The notes under the pieces are model-generated. The model was given only the letters and a program-made list of their open reading frames with translations. It searched no databases and was not told the origin of the DNA. Shown in pieces: positions 12,541-24,231 of a DNA stretch of 64,000 bases. Source of the DNA: Sipunculus nudus (taxonomy: Eukaryota; Annelida; Sipuncula; Golfingiida; Sipunculidae); NCBI GenBank assembly GCA_026874595.1, contig CM049318.1:31840956-31904955 (forward strand), in the 5' to 3' direction. The position numbers were made by a program, and so were the translations under genes. How positions within the stretch are numbered: position 1 is the stretch's first letter; the number at the start of each line of letters is the position of its first letter.

Positions 12541-12927
12541 CCCGTATGTTAAAGAACATAATGGTATCTCCTGAACAGCGCTGTATAGATTTAAAGTGAT
12601 GATCTTTTAAATTTGTACTGTATGAAAACAAGAGCATGCGTAATAATAAACAGCAAAGGCCAAGCTTTTATAAATGCTTAAGAATATAATTGATATATGC
12701 TATTTACTGCAGATAGATGAATGTAATATATGTAAAACCCTACACAATCTCTAATAGTAGTATGTCTGTGTCTCACTTAGATAAAATATTTAAACAAAAT
12801 ACTCAAAATTAATTTAAAATATACTCAAAATATGATAAACTAAAAATTGGAAGAATAGCAAATTTTAGTGGAAATGAAACTAAGTTTGTTGAGAATATGG
12901 AATAAAACATTTCATTTGTGACCACTT

Positions 12928-15900
12928 TTACTCGTGGTAATCCAGTTTGTTTTCATTGACAGCTATATATTTTTCTACTGTATGTATTTCACTGATGAAT
13001 CCTTTCAGAGTCACAACTGTTGGTTTTTGTTTATTGCATCTTCTCACATATATACGTCTCTTCACTAGCAGAATCAAAAGGTTTATCCATTCATTATCAT
13101 AACTTCCCAGCATTGCAGTTTCAGCTGTCAACTGGAAGGAATTGTCTAAAGAGCCGAATAGTTTTAATTGTTTAATTATTTTATTCCATAAGTACTTGGA
13201 AAATGGACAATTCCAGAATAAATGCAACAAAGATTCTTTTTAATTTTTACAAAAAGTACATTCAGCTGAATTCAGAGTTGCACAGCGATGTAGTAACCGG
13301 AATTGAAAATATTTGAGTGGAACTGATATGGTTGAAAAATAAATTTGTTAAAAGCCATCATAAACGTTGACATCTGAATCTAGATCTAACTCTGCCTTCA
13401 ATTTGGCAATATTTTTAGGCAATACTACTTTCAGCATTATAAAATCTTTATAAGTTGACTTGACAGGTCTTTCCATTCACATAAGATTGTCAAATTTAAA
13501 AACATGTTGTATTACCTAGTTTTGTTCATGGTGTTGCTTCATAACATTTTTCCAGCCAAGAGGAATGGAACGAAGTAAACCATTATAGCTTACAAAATCA
13601 ATGTGCACTTTAATTTTTTTTTACAAAATGCATGGTGATTTAACCATGAGATATTATTTTCTATTGTAACTAAGTCTGAGATATATAAATCCCCTGTTGA
13701 GTAGAGTTTCTTTATAAATATTATCTGTCTCCCTCTCTTGATATATGAATTAAACCAAAGAGATTGTGACATAATATCAGCATAATAAATTGGGGCTTTA
13801 TGGTTATAGTAACATCACTGGAACATTACATCTTCCCAGAATGTTGAAGGCTTATTCAATATGTGTTTCATATCCTATGGTTCAATGTTACAACGAAAAG
13901 AACTTGTACCCAATTTAAGATAAGACAAAACAAATTGCCTCCATGCATTATTATCAGATTTGCTTATCAACCTTATAATCTATGAGATTTTTAGTGCTGT
14001 TCTTTTGGGTTAATAAATGTATCATGTTCAATCCCCCATGTTTGGGAGCAGAAATTAATGTGCTTCTCTTCAGCAGTTCTCTTCCATGACTCCAAATAAA
14101 TCTAAATAACATTTTCTTAACCTGACTATAGATTTCTCTCGGTGGGTTTGGAAGGACTGATAAAAGATAAATAGAGAAATTATTAAGCTTTATATGATTG
14201 TTATCATTTCAATTGGCGTCAGTTTTCTCTGAGACCACACAGTAATTATTTTTTTTTTATTTTTTCTATTTTTGGTAAATAATTAATATAAATTATATTT
14301 TGCGATGACGGAGTGATAGTTATGCCCAATACACTGACCTGTTCATTGGACCATTTAAGATTTAGTTTTTTACTTCATCTTTTTCTACATAACTGTCCTA
14401 TTTAAGGGGCATTATTGTCGTTTTATCTAGGTTAATCCTCAAACCAGAAAACATACTCAATTCCTTTAAAATATGGAGTGTTTCTTTCATACTTTCAGTT
14501 TCTGTTCCTAGTAAAATGGTATCATCTGCGTATTGTGCAATTTTAATCACATTACTTTGAATATTAATACCTTTTATATTATCATTTGCTCTCACTGCAT
14601 CAACCAGTAACTCCACACAAAGTACAAATAAATATGGAGAAACAGGACACCCTTGACGTACCTCTCTAGATAGTGAAAAGAATTCGGAGAAGTATCCATT
14701 ATTAGTCACACAGCTGCTTATGTTATGGTAAAGAGTTTTTATCGTTAATATTATATTTTTGTCAATGTTCATAATTTCAATAGCTGTATATATATAGTCC
14801 CATTCTAAGAAATCAAAGGCTTTTTCAAAATCGATTGTCATAAGAAAGGCTTTTTGATTATTATACTTTACATGGTCTATTAGAGTATGCACTTTAATAA
14901 TATTTTCTCCTATATACCTCCCTTTAATAAATCCAGTCTGGTCCTCGTCAACTAATTGTTATATTGTTTGTTTTATCCTATTTGCAATAGTTTTTTTAAT
15001 TATCTTGTGATCACAATTTAGTAGTATAAGTGGCCGCCAGTTTTCAAATGTTGAAGATTTTCCCCTTTTTTTAGGCAATATTCCCTCTCTTTGTGTGATC
15101 GATAATGAACCATTTCTAAAACTATAATTGAGGGCATTCATAAAATACTTTTTAAGATCATTTCAAAAATATTTATAAAATTTTGCTTGCAGGCCATCAG
15201 ATCCAGGCGATTTACCATTCGAAAAAAGATTTTAAGCTATTGAACAATTCATTTTCTGTCAATTCTGTTGGCCATGTAGTCTCTTGTACTTTCTTAACTT
15301 GTAAATTATACTTTTTATATAAAAGATAAAAGATTGCTGATGTTATGTGTTGTATCTGATATATAAAGTTTTTCATAAAAATACTTTTCTTCATGAAAAA
15401 TCTCATTTGGATCTGATATTATTTTACCATTTATGTTCAAATTGCTTATCACCTTTCTCTTGAAGTTGCATTCTTCCAAATTAAAAAAATATTTTGTTGA
15501 TTTCTCACCTTCTCCATACCATCTGACCTTACTTCTAATAAAAGTACCTTTTGTTTTTTCTTCTATGAATTTATTAAGCTTTTTTTCTGATTCTTTAACT
15601 TCCTTTAGAGTGTCTTCATTCTGAATATTTGCATTTTTTAAAATTTAATAAAAATCTTTTTCTAATTCAGCTATCTGATTTTAATGTATTTCTGCTTTAT
15701 GATACCATGACTAATACTTGTTCTTCTTATTGCCATTTTTATGGTGTCCCATAACAAGGCTGGATTTGCATCTTTATTTTCTTCTACTGTTGTCTGTATA
15801 CAGTTTTTAATTTTCTTCATAAATTCTTCATCCTTTAATAAGGAAACATTAAATTTCCAAAACCCAGGACCTCTCTGGTTTTGGGAATATATGATATTGA

Positions 15901-16596
15901 TATCGATTGTTGAGTGGTCAGTTTTAAAACCAAGAAATATAGATGAACTTTTTGTATATTTGATTAGATCTCTAGATAACAGAAAATAATCTAACCTACT
16001 TGCAGTAAAGTTAGGGATTGGACGCATCCAAGTGTACTGTTTTTTCTTTGGATTGAGATATCGCCATATGTCAATGAGATCTAGTTCTTCCATTTATTCA
16101 TTGACTGACTTAATTACCTGGTTTCTTGTGGTGCATTTACTTGTCCTATCATATACTGGATTTAAAACTATACCACCTATCACATTATTGCTGTTTTGGC
16201 TGTTCTCAATTTTATCAAAAATGTTTGAATAATAATTTACATTCATTAGATTTGGATCATATATATTTGTTAAGTTTTACCGCACATTCCCAATGGTGAT
16301 GTCAATTATAATAACCCTACCATCTTCATCTTTGTATACATTATGAATTTTATGTGACACTTGAACGTGTTTTTTATCATTATCGCCACACCCCGGGCAT
16401 TGAAGCTGCCATGATTAAAAATGAAAATGTGTCCCCATTCTGCTCTCCATTGAGCAGCGGTGGCAGGGGAACTATGAGTTTCCTGCAAAAATATTATTTC
16501 ATGATCTTTTTGCTGCAGCCAATAAAACACTTGTCTGCGTTTGCTGTAGTTGTTTAAGCCTCTCACATTGAGAGAGAGTATCCTTAAATCCTCCAT
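12928..16596 (-). pseudogene. LINE ORF2 (endonuclease + reverse transcriptase), disrupted
   Basis: The N-terminus at 16596-16306 begins MEDLRILSLNVRGLNN and has FLQETHS, the Asn and Glu motifs of an APE-type endonuclease that nicks the target DNA. The endonuclease C-terminus at 16093-15671 has SRLDYFLLS and TDHSTIDI (the SDH motif with Thr for Ser). The RT follows at 15141-14398 with ENWRPLILLNCDHKII, VRQGCPVSPYLF and QYADDT, the catalytic Asp pair intact. The C-terminal block MLHLFWNCPFSKYLWNKII is at 13230. The frame is lost between 16306 and 16093, near 15670-15400, 15210-15141, 14960-14892 and after 14398. The start chosen is the Met just before the conserved LRILSLN strand. Confidence 0.85.
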
Positions 16597-16599
16597 TAT

Positions 16600-17681
16600 A
16601 ATTATATCAAAAGAAGAAGAAAAATTAGGTAGGCCTCACAGCTATAAGGAAGAGTTAATTTGTGTATGACACTTACATGTGACGTAGAGTATAAGCTGGT
16701 ATAACTGTTTATGCTGTACAAAATAGGCACCTGATGGGCAGAAAATACATAAAATTGTACGGTTATTTGACCAAAGAAACATTTGTTCTCCCAACGAGAA
16801 AAACATTATTTCAACTAAAAGATATAAAGTACATCTTCCAATTAAAGTATAAACACTTATGTCAGAACAATAGAATAAATTTGTAAAGTGTGACATGTTA
16901 AATTTAGTTCCATTACTGTCATGTGGAAATTGAGGTGACACAATACAGATCCTGACATAATTAAAAATATGATATATTATCAACAGAACACATGTGGTTA
17001 ATTATACACTGTGTAAGTGTCAGGAAATATCGTACGTCAGATCCTCTGGTTATTCTATGTATAATGTCAGAGGTATGGTACTGCCGTGGTAGGGATAGTA
17101 AGAGTTACTGCATGCTATTAATATTATTCTTACTGATGTTGATATAATTATAAACATTGTACGTGCAGAAGGGCCAGGGTAATATCCAAGCTTGAGTGGA
17201 ATAATTAAAGCTAATAAACTCGTACTGTATGAACATAAAACAAAGAATACATAATTACATATAACAAAAAAACTTACAAGTTCCCGACATGACTTTAACT
17301 GCGTGATGAGTCTTACTATACAATCCAGTCTTCAGAAACCATGTCATTGTCAGCATCCCACATTTTCGCTCGTGTTTACGAGTTGCCAAGGGTAGTAACG
17401 TCCTTGAACTTTGATGTGCTGCCACCTATCAGCCTTGTCACTAAATAAACGAAAAGTGTCGCCGCCTGTCTTTTAAGCTTCTCACTAATAGTGGCTCCTC
17501 CTGAGCATGCGCAGTTCGTACACCACGTGGCAGTTCCGTCATGGTATAGAATGCGTTACAAACCTATGGAAGGGATATGGAAAAACAGATGTCAATCTGC
17601 TGTTGTGTCGCTTTTTGCTGCTGATCTCTGGTGAACCGAGCGAGGGGCAGGATCCTGAATGGGTACTGGCTTGCCGCTGAC
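16600..17681. other. Spacer between LINE ORF1 and ORF2
   Basis: About 1.1 kb lies between the ORF2 start and the ORF1 end, longer than usual for L1-like elements. An insertion is therefore possible, but I see no terminal repeats. The 113-codon minus-strand frame at 16642-16983 has no recognisable domain. Confidence 0.4.
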
Positions 17682-18464
17682 TTAGAGCCGTCCACGCCAG
17701 AGCCTTACTCGATCACCGTCATTATAGGCAACACCCATTTGCTGTTTAGCCTTTTGTTTTAACAGCAGGTCTTTCAATATTAAATCTTCGACTATACGAA
17801 CGCTTTCGTTTTTCAGTTTTGTTTTGCTCCCTACGATAATTTCATTTTTAGTGATCTATTGTGCAACCTCACTACGATATGCCGTGGCTGTGTGCCCTTC
17901 TTACATGATCTGTGAGCCATTTCTATGGCTTTTTTCACCTCATCTTCACTCATATTCAGAGTTTTCTATATCACCTATCTCCCCTACTCCTACGATTCTC
18001 AAATTCCATTCTCTGAGGTACCTTTCTTGTTTATTGAGTTCAAATGATATTTGTTCCTGAAGTTTATTTATCAGTATTTCCTTCTCCTTATTTTGATTCT
18101 GTAATTCTGTCATTTCTTTCCTTAATTCTGCAACCTCACTAACAAGCTGATCCTCCTGCCCTTTCAGACTTTCAACAGATTCATTTAGATACTCTAGATT
18201 ATTTTCAAGACCCTGAATGCTTAGTTTTATGTTCGATTGCTCTGTTGACAAATCGTCTAGTTGTTTCTTTAAGTCTGTATCCATATTTTCAATTTGGTCT
18301 TTGATCTCTCTGTTAGAGCTCAGTACTAATTTAATTTCAGCGAGGGCACTTTGCAACTCCGCATTTAAGTCCTGGGTACCGTCCATATTGCTTGTCCCTT
18401 GTGTTATCTGAGAAGGCCTACCTGTTTCTTGTGTTTCGGTGTCCTTCTCCACATATTTGTCCAT
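17682..18464 (-). pseudogene. LINE ORF1 (coiled coil + RRM), frameshifted
   Basis: This would encode the RNA-binding chaperone that coats LINE RNA. The first 172 codons (18464-17946) start MDKYVEKDTETQETGRP. They contain a long heptad-rich coiled coil (about residues 45-150, with runs such as EDQLVSEVAELRKEMTELQ) and then enter the RRM at REWNLRIVGVGE. A stop at 17946 follows. In a shifted frame, translation continues with EDEVKKAIEMAHR and QPRHIVVRLHNRS (RRM second half). After another shift come KNEIIVGSKTKLKNESVRI and DGDRVRLWRGRL, ending at 17682, the C-terminal domain. At least two frameshifts. Order and spacing fit an L1-type ORF1 of about 260 residues. Confidence 0.82.
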
Positions 18465-18599
18465 ATCACCAACTGATTGCGACGTCTTTTCATAGTACGT
18501 TTACCTCTGGTCATGTTGTAATCCCCTTTGGCGACATTTGCATTTATCTTATTCATTTTTGTGGTAGCCTCTCACCACCCTTTATACAGTTACGCGAAA

Positions 18600-19190
18600 G
18601 CTAGACAAGTTAGGTTCGATTCCGAGCGGGGTTATTACAACAAACATCTGATAGAAATGATCTCCAAAATTATCTTGAGAAAGGCCAAAGAACAGTTGAA
18701 GAATTGTTTTGTGAGATTATATCAATTCTACGGAGGTGGAGGCTAATTCTCTGACGTGATCAAATTAAACCTGTTCTGCTGAACTCTATAGGCCGTATGA
18801 CTTTTCTGGACTTTTACGCGAAAGTTCCGGGGAAATATACGTCAGCTGCATGTGTGGTGTAACATATATGAAATGAGGCTTGTCCGGGATATAAATCGAC
18901 AGAAATCAAGTGGAAGTCCATTCGATTAACCGTGTGCCGTGTTGGTTTGTGGCGAAATCGGTGATAAACCTAAAGCTGGAGGTATTTCTGCCAAAATTCG
19001 GAGTCTTTTGTTGTGGGACTTTTTATATCGCTACCAGTCAGAGAGATCAGCTTAGATGTAACAACGTGGTGAGCACAGTCAAGCATCTGACTAAGCTTGG
19101 GCAGGTGCTTGGGTATGAAGGGTCAGCCTTCCAAGAGTTTGTGAGTGGCCTCTTTGGCCGTTCAGTAGTCTCTTGCAGCTGAAGTCCCCT
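18600..19190 (+). pseudogene. Gypsy-type LTR element 5' end relic (LTR end, primer site, gag start)
   Basis: An LTR-like end GTGTAACA (to about 18863) is followed by TGAGGCTTGTCCGGGA (about 18873-18888). That is a slightly mutated form of the perfect tRNA-Pro primer site seen at 47099. Downstream, a frame ending at 19182 contains KHLTKLGQVLGYEGSAFQEF, which resembles the N-terminal gag segment of some metazoan Gypsy elements. The rest of the element is absent, as a (CT)n tract follows. The 5' edge of the LTR is not defined. Assignment rests on primer site plus one motif, so it is moderate. Confidence 0.5.
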
Positions 19191-19209
19191 TTCAAACATC
19201 AGAGGCTCA

Positions 19210-19273
19210 TGCTGTCTTTCTCTTTTTTCTCTTCTCTCTGTGTCTGTCTCTCTCTCTTTGCTCTCTCTTTGTG

Positions 19274-19311
<38 letters not shown>

Positions 19312-19320
19312 TCTGTCCTC
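19210..19320. repeat. (CT)n-rich tract
   Basis: A polypyrimidine run with the core (CT)n at about 19280-19308. The Arg/Glu-rich and Ser/Leu-rich frames overlapping it on both strands are artefacts. Confidence 0.9.
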
Positions 19321-20050
19321 TCTGTCAGCAGCCTGAAAGGGCACCAGGCATTGATATGCATGGATTTTTCGAACTAAGGAGAGCCAAACCATTGTTAAGT
19401 CATGGTGACGAATTTCGTTAAATTTCATTGAAACCCTCGTGAGTTATCGCAGTGACATGTGAAGTTTAGGGACTGACAGACGGACATAAATGTGTGTACC
19501 AACATACTTCCCGTCATAGACGGGCGTATAAAAAGGCAGTTGGTATCAGTTCCCTAGTATTATACTAATAGTATGGTAATCGCAGTATACATTAATGTTT
19601 ACTAATGTAGCGGACACTTAAATCTCAATTTATAGAATTTCGCGATCCATCATATCGAGGCTTAACAGGCTGGCTCACTTAGTACCTCTATGAGCGAGTC
19701 CAACAGTCGTCTGGACCTGATGTATATTAATTATTATAAAACACATTCAGAATCAATGTAATACGTACAAATCAAGACCTACACAAAAGAAATTCCTGAT
19801 GATTGATACCATTGATGATGTTTATACTGCAGCTCCCTGGTAGATATAGCCGTTGTAATCAAGAAACAGTTCCAAGCACGGTGCAGTATGTAGTGACAGA
19901 TAGTTCAGTCGAATGAGGATCCTACAAGACAAGCTGATACTAAGACAGAAGAGAGAGGCATGTCTTTCAAATAAGAGAATACAAAACATAATTATGAAAA
20001 ATGAATTCAATATTAAGATGAATATATGCAACATTTCAAGTAGTATTCGG
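19320..20050. other. No gene seen
   Basis: Contains a GACAGACGGACATAAATGTG segment (about 19470-19490) related in style to the minisatellite tracts in the arms. No recognised coding sequence. Confidence 0.4.
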
Positions 20051-20560
20051 CCCATATTTCCAGGTTCCTTCGCGTAAAAAAGATCATTTCCTTGATTAGA
20101 CGCTCATTCTCGAAATGCCCTGAAAACGTCGGGAGATTCCATTAATAAATAGTGTGATGAACAAACACACACAAACAAACGCATGCATATACACACCCAC
20201 ACATAAAAAAAACACAAGAACGGAAATGAACGTTTACCATCCCAGCGGAGACAACTAGATATCTGCATTCAAATGAATGCAAGCCTTTCTCATTCATTTA
20301 TTCGGCACATATTGTCAGTATCATTTGAGCATAAGTGGGTCTCCATTTTTAATATGCCTTGATGGCTTTCCTGGATCCGGTTCACAAGCCAAATGCACAC
20401 CAAAATCTAATCGATTCTTTTACGGCATTTTCCGGAAATGCCCAGAAAATGTCATGAGCTTTCGTTCATGGTTTCTCCAGTTATGTTGCTATCAAACACC
20501 TACACAACACTGCAATACACACAAACACACGATCGTTTGGTCGGGCTAGCGGTATGGTGA
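20051..20560. repeat. Dispersed repeat 'CATTCTCGAAATGCC', two tandem partial copies
   Basis: The block CATTCTCGAAATGCCCTGAAAACGTCGGGAGATT (about 20105-20138) and the related block CGGAAATGCCCAGAAAATGTCATGAGCTTTCGTTCATGG (about 20431-20470) belong to one family. Other members are at about 28935-29000, 60370-60430 and, inverted, 51430-51600. Several are followed by an ACACACAAAC-type tract and a CAGCGGAGxCAA motif. No coding potential. This looks like the terminal part of the larger repeat described at 27367-29050. Confidence 0.55.
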
Positions 20561-22029
20561 AGTTCTAGAACTCATCCAAGGTATGTGCAAAACAACGGTA
20601 GATCTCTTGTTTCCACAGGAATTTGTCTCAGAAACATATGGTTATTTATACTTAAGTGTCGTAGACTGTCTGCTCCCGTTGTGACGTAAATTGGAAAATA
20701 AACGTAATAAATGTCCAATCAAACGCCCTCTAGAAAAGTAATAACTAGATACGTAGACCTAATTTGCAAAAACGGCCAACGCCAACATAGTTATGATGGT
20801 CATACAATTTCGGTGTCTCTTTATTGGGCCCGGCTGAGAATATTTCCAACATCAGCACTGTTAACGGCAAGTACCCGAATACTAACGGTTTACGAATATT
20901 AAAAGATGAAAGGTAAAGATTAGTTTTTTTAGGCTTTTATCGCCGACTATACACATCTCGTCCGAATTTACACAACTCTTTCTTGGCTTCTGGAGCCAGT
21001 CCATTCTGAGAGTGTTCCCGTCCCCGGGGAGTATAAAAGGCTTTCCCTATAAGAGGCTTTTTCTATGTTATTCTTTCTACAGTCTAAGGATCATGACCAG
21101 TAGCCATATACTCTTGGAGAAACCCTTGTGGTAAAAACCCAGCCAGGGGTTATAGCCCAGATGTAGGCGACGCGAATGCGAGTTACAAGCAATGGTGGGA
21201 TTCGGTTGTAAAAGCATATTCAATGATTGAAAGCCAAAAAAGAAAACGAACGTTGATCGATTATTATTTCTTGTGCCATCTTTAATATCGTGGAATCAAC
21301 TTAATAGAATTATAACTAAAATATTGATTGAATTCAGCCTAAAATGTACATTGCGCTGACAATTGATGGTTAACGCCTTTTTATTCACAGTAAACCCGTT
21401 GCACAGACCGAGATACATGTTCTTGCTGATCGCTGGTTAGTGTCCCGTCTTTCTTAAATCTCTGAAAGAATTAGAATATTTCATCGGGATAATATGCCTT
21501 TGATAGATGGGCATGCATCACATTATTCATTTTGCAACGATGCAATATATTTAATCGATTGTGAAAAAAAAAAGAACAATCATTTTTATAATTGATTGTC
21601 ACACCAAAAGTTACCAATCGTCCAGCGTTATGGCCGTTACGCCGCTACCCTCCATTCATTTATTGTTACATGGACTTAATGGTTTATGCAATAGTACCAG
21701 GCTAAAACGATATATAGTGGGTCAACACTCATTCATTAAAGCCGGCTTGACATCAAGCTTAAGATTATTTTTCTTTTATCATTTAAATTAATATGGCGCA
21801 TGTGTGTGGTACAGGGTTTATGATATGAAGTGAAATAAAATCACTTGGTATTCGAACGTTCACCAGGAAAGATCTCTTCTTCAGCCGGGCTTGCTCACAA
21901 ACACAAAGACACACATTAATAAATAAGTATATATATATACAATTGTTCTTTCTAGGTTGTTTGCAATGCACTGATATACATATATATACGATCATTACAC
22001 AAAACAATTAATGTTATCACCATTGTTTT
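20561..22029. other. No gene seen
   Basis: Mixed intergenic sequence with short AT microsatellites (about 21930 and 21975). Frames of up to 90 codons have no recognised domain. Confidence 0.4.
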
Positions 22030-22800
22030 ATATTTTGACCCGGTTAAATATTAACACGCGCCAGGCTGGGTCCAAAATATCAAGACACAAAAACGGGTTA
22101 TTCATTATCCATATCTTATCGAATCCCTCGTTAATTAATCATACACTTAACAACATACTGCTGCCACTTTAAACAAACGCGTCACGTATCTATTTATTGT
22201 AAATATAAGCCGGCCAGCCATAAGCAGACTTAGTGGGACCATAAATATCTAAATTCATACTGGCAGTTGCAACTCCTCTATACCACGGTGAGTTTTAACC
22301 GTTAAAAATAAATAAATCATCCTATATAATACTTGGACAATGGAATATACAAATACGAAATACCAAAGTTCAATTTGACAGAAAGTCTCATAAGAACATG
22401 AAGTTGTTATTTAAGAGGAGAGAGTTCTTGGGTCGTCGTCCAACACCAAAGGGACCCGGGAGGTTTTATCTATATTTCCATTTCCAAAAGCGGATTCAAA
22501 GGGGGACCCCCCCCCCCTATTTTCGTACCTGGTGACCTTCATCTAGGTGTAGCCCTCAGTCATCTTTCTTTCGATCCCTCCTTTTTCCTAAATCCTTGAT
22601 CCGCCCCTGCATAGTACTCGTGGGAGACATCCATTGCACTCTGGATTCATCGTTTTCGCAACACCCTCTAAAAGTCATAGAGAGCCATTGCTGCTTTTGG
22701 CCGCTGTGCGTTAACCGTCCTGGTGCAGCTATCCCTATAACTGCCCACTCAGCGCCCTGGGAAACTGCACCTCCCCCCCCCCACCCTCTCCCAGATTCGC
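22030..22800. repeat. Interspersed repeat unit, first part (copy A)
   Basis: The repeat aligns by eye with 37355-37985. Shared blocks include CCCGGTTAAATATT, ACGCGCCAGGCTGGGTC, AAACAAACGCGTC, CTGGCAGTTG..ACTCCTCTA and ACCACGGTGAG, in the same order. A third, more diverged copy of the beginning lies at 38600-38880. A (C)n run at 22508-22517 and a partial GGCGGATC-family piece (22560-22612) interrupt it. No coding capacity. It appears to continue into the unit at 22800-22995 plus 27367-29050. Confidence 0.65.
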
Positions 22801-22987
22801 TTCATAAGTAAGTGGGGCGAGAGAGCTCGGCGGTTGAATTATACAACTGGATATTGCTGTTTCAGTAAAGCAAATAAAATATAGATGAAGTACTAAGACG
22901 AATGGTTTTAGAAGTCCATTCTACAGGAGAAAATTATCAGCATATTGGCCTGAGATCAGAAAATATTCCCATAAATAAATGAATAGC

Positions 22988-22995
22988 ATGTAGAC
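22988..22995. other. 8-bp target-site duplication, left (ATGTAGAC)
   Basis: ATGTAGAC lies immediately left of the hAT-like element and matches ATGAAGAC at 27359-27366 in 7 of 8 bases. The paralogous empty locus has a single ATGTAGAC in the corresponding place (about 58395), as expected for a duplicated target. Confidence 0.8.
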
Positions 22996-23034
22996 TAGGG
23001 CTGGGTATTGCCAACAAATTTCGTATTCCAATAT

Positions 23035-23260
23035 TGTAACGTTCTGTCAGGTTCCTGTTTCTTTTGTGGCTCAACAACACAGGTATAAGTATATAAAAAA
23101 ACGTTTATTCCACTTAACTATACACAGCACACGACCATCCGGTCTAGATCCGAGCCGTTAACTCCCGGTAAACCCCCAGTTTCCCGACTTTATAGGCCCT
23201 GGCCGCTCCACTACCGCTAGTCACAGCCGTCGGTAAAACCGTCGGCTCACGGCGGTTAAA
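23035..23260 (-). repeat. Gypsy 3' LTR
   Basis: Matches 26485-26709 over blocks such as CACAGCACACGACCATCCGGTCTAG (at about 23123-23147), CTCCCGGTAAACCCCC and AAAACCGTCGGCTCAC. The plus-strand left end begins TGTAACGTTCTGTCAGG. The inner end is blurred because the LTR-internal junction is part of a tandem duplication (see 23232-23620). Confidence 0.85.
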
Positions 23261-23620
23261 GTAAAGTGGTTACCTGTCTTTGTATTTGATCGAGGACTGG
23301 CCTGAATCTTATACACGACATCAGATATTTTCTTCAGCAACGCATACAGTCCTTTCCAGGAAAGAGAAAACTTTGGTGAAAACCCCTTCTTTTGCGCTGT
23401 TACGTGCAGCTTAACGACTTCACCGACGTAAAACCTTCGGCTCACAGCGGTTAAAGTGGTTACCTGTCTTTGTATTTGATCGAGGACTGGCCCGAATCTT
23501 ATACACGACATCAGATATTTTCTCCAGCAACACATACAGTCCTTTCCAGGAAAGAAAAAACTTTGGTGAGAATCCCTTCTTTTGATCTGTTACGTGTAGC
23601 TTTACGACTTCACCGACAGT
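23232..23620 (-). repeat. Tandem duplication of integrase C-terminal module plus LTR edge
   Basis: A unit of about 195 bp starting GTAAAACCGTCGGCTCACGG at 23232 recurs at about 23427 as GTAAAACCTTCGGCTCACAG. Each copy encodes VGEVVKLHVT(A/D)QKKGFSPKF and SWKGLY.LL.KISDVVYKI, the module after the integrase core that resembles the GPY/F domain. The duplication therefore joins 3' integrase sequence to the start of the LTR and repeats it. Confidence 0.8.
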
Positions 23621-24185
23621 GTACAGGCACGGATGTACAAATCTATCATAATGTCTCTTTTTAGTCTGCATTTCTCTCTGCAACACGTCTCCTGCAATGT
23701 CATGGCATACGCGCAGGGATTCGGATTATCTGCTTCCTCTTCAGACAGCGGACAGAGCCACAGATCCACCGAAAGTGCAATATCCCTCCAAAGCGACATC
23801 ATGTTGGGAGTCTCATGAGTTTTTTTTCGTTATCCGTGGACCGATATGCTGTCTTGACTAGGCTCCAATGTTCATCAAAGTCATATTGCCTGTTAGATAC
23901 CTATTCACTCAACATAGCTTCTATGGTGCGGTTTAAACGTTCCACCATGCCATCGGACCTAGGATGATATGCAGTTGTGCCTGTTTTCCGTATACCTAGT
24001 ATTCGACACATTTTCTGGAACACCTGTGCCTCAAAACTGGAGCCTTGGTCAGAATTGAGTTCAATAGGAACCCCAAATTTAGCAACAATATTGTCCACAA
24101 GAACTTTAGCAAAAGTCTCCGCCTGCTGGTTCGGAGGAGCGAAACATTCTTCCCATTTCGTGAAATAGTTCTGTACTACCAGCAA
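23420..24185 (-). pseudogene. Gypsy integrase, core and C-terminal module, damaged
   Basis: Integrase inserts element cDNA into the host genome. The frame at 24185-23901 carries LVVQNYFTKWEECF, then SDQGSSFEA (second catalytic Asp) and TTAYHPRSDGMVERLNRT (catalytic Glu in VERLNR). In the family the first motif normally reads DYFTKW, so the first catalytic Asp has become Asn here. The zinc-binding N-terminal domain is missing along with RT. After a frame break, the C-terminal module is at 23686-23420, with a second copy further left. Inactive by sequence. Confidence 0.85.
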
Positions 24186-24231
24186 ATATGTATTTCCTTG
24201 TTTGGTAACTTATATGCTCCAAAACATTCAG

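Larger units (their letters stand above)
7296..14185. repeat. Right arm of giant inverted repeat
   Basis: The stretch is the reverse complement of 1-6893. The part beyond 14185 cannot be compared because its partner would lie left of the window. It contains, in mirror order: inner arm end (7296-8350), minisatellite (8355-8845), Jockey/CR1-type RT relic (8875-9340, minus), long (TA)n (9805-9876), hAT-like end (10120-10220), GGGGCGGATC repeat (10290-10475), tandem units (12118-12540) and the LINE 3' end (12892 onward). A 60-codon frame at 8039-8221 has no recognisable domain. Confidence 0.93.
12892..18480 (-). mobile_element. Decayed near-full-length L1-like LINE
   Basis: This is a non-LTR retrotransposon reading leftwards. 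ORF1 (18464-17682) has a coiled coil followed by an RRM-like and C-terminal domain. A ~1.1-kb spacer follows, then ORF2 (16596-12928) with apurinic endonuclease, RT and C-terminal region. This order and an ORF2 of about 1220 codons fit the L1/Tx1 group. Both ORFs are broken into pieces, so it is inactive. Its 3' third lies in the right arm of the inverted repeat. No poly(A) tail or target-site duplication was identified, so the ends are approximate. Confidence 0.85.

Noticed and set aside
18600-18640. Box B-like GGTTCGATTCC suggesting a tRNA or SINE
   Set aside because: No box A at the correct distance upstream and no cloverleaf; likely chance.
19047-19428. Arg/Glu-rich and Ser/Leu-rich frames on both strands
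   Set aside because: Both are produced by the (CT)n tract at 19210-19320.
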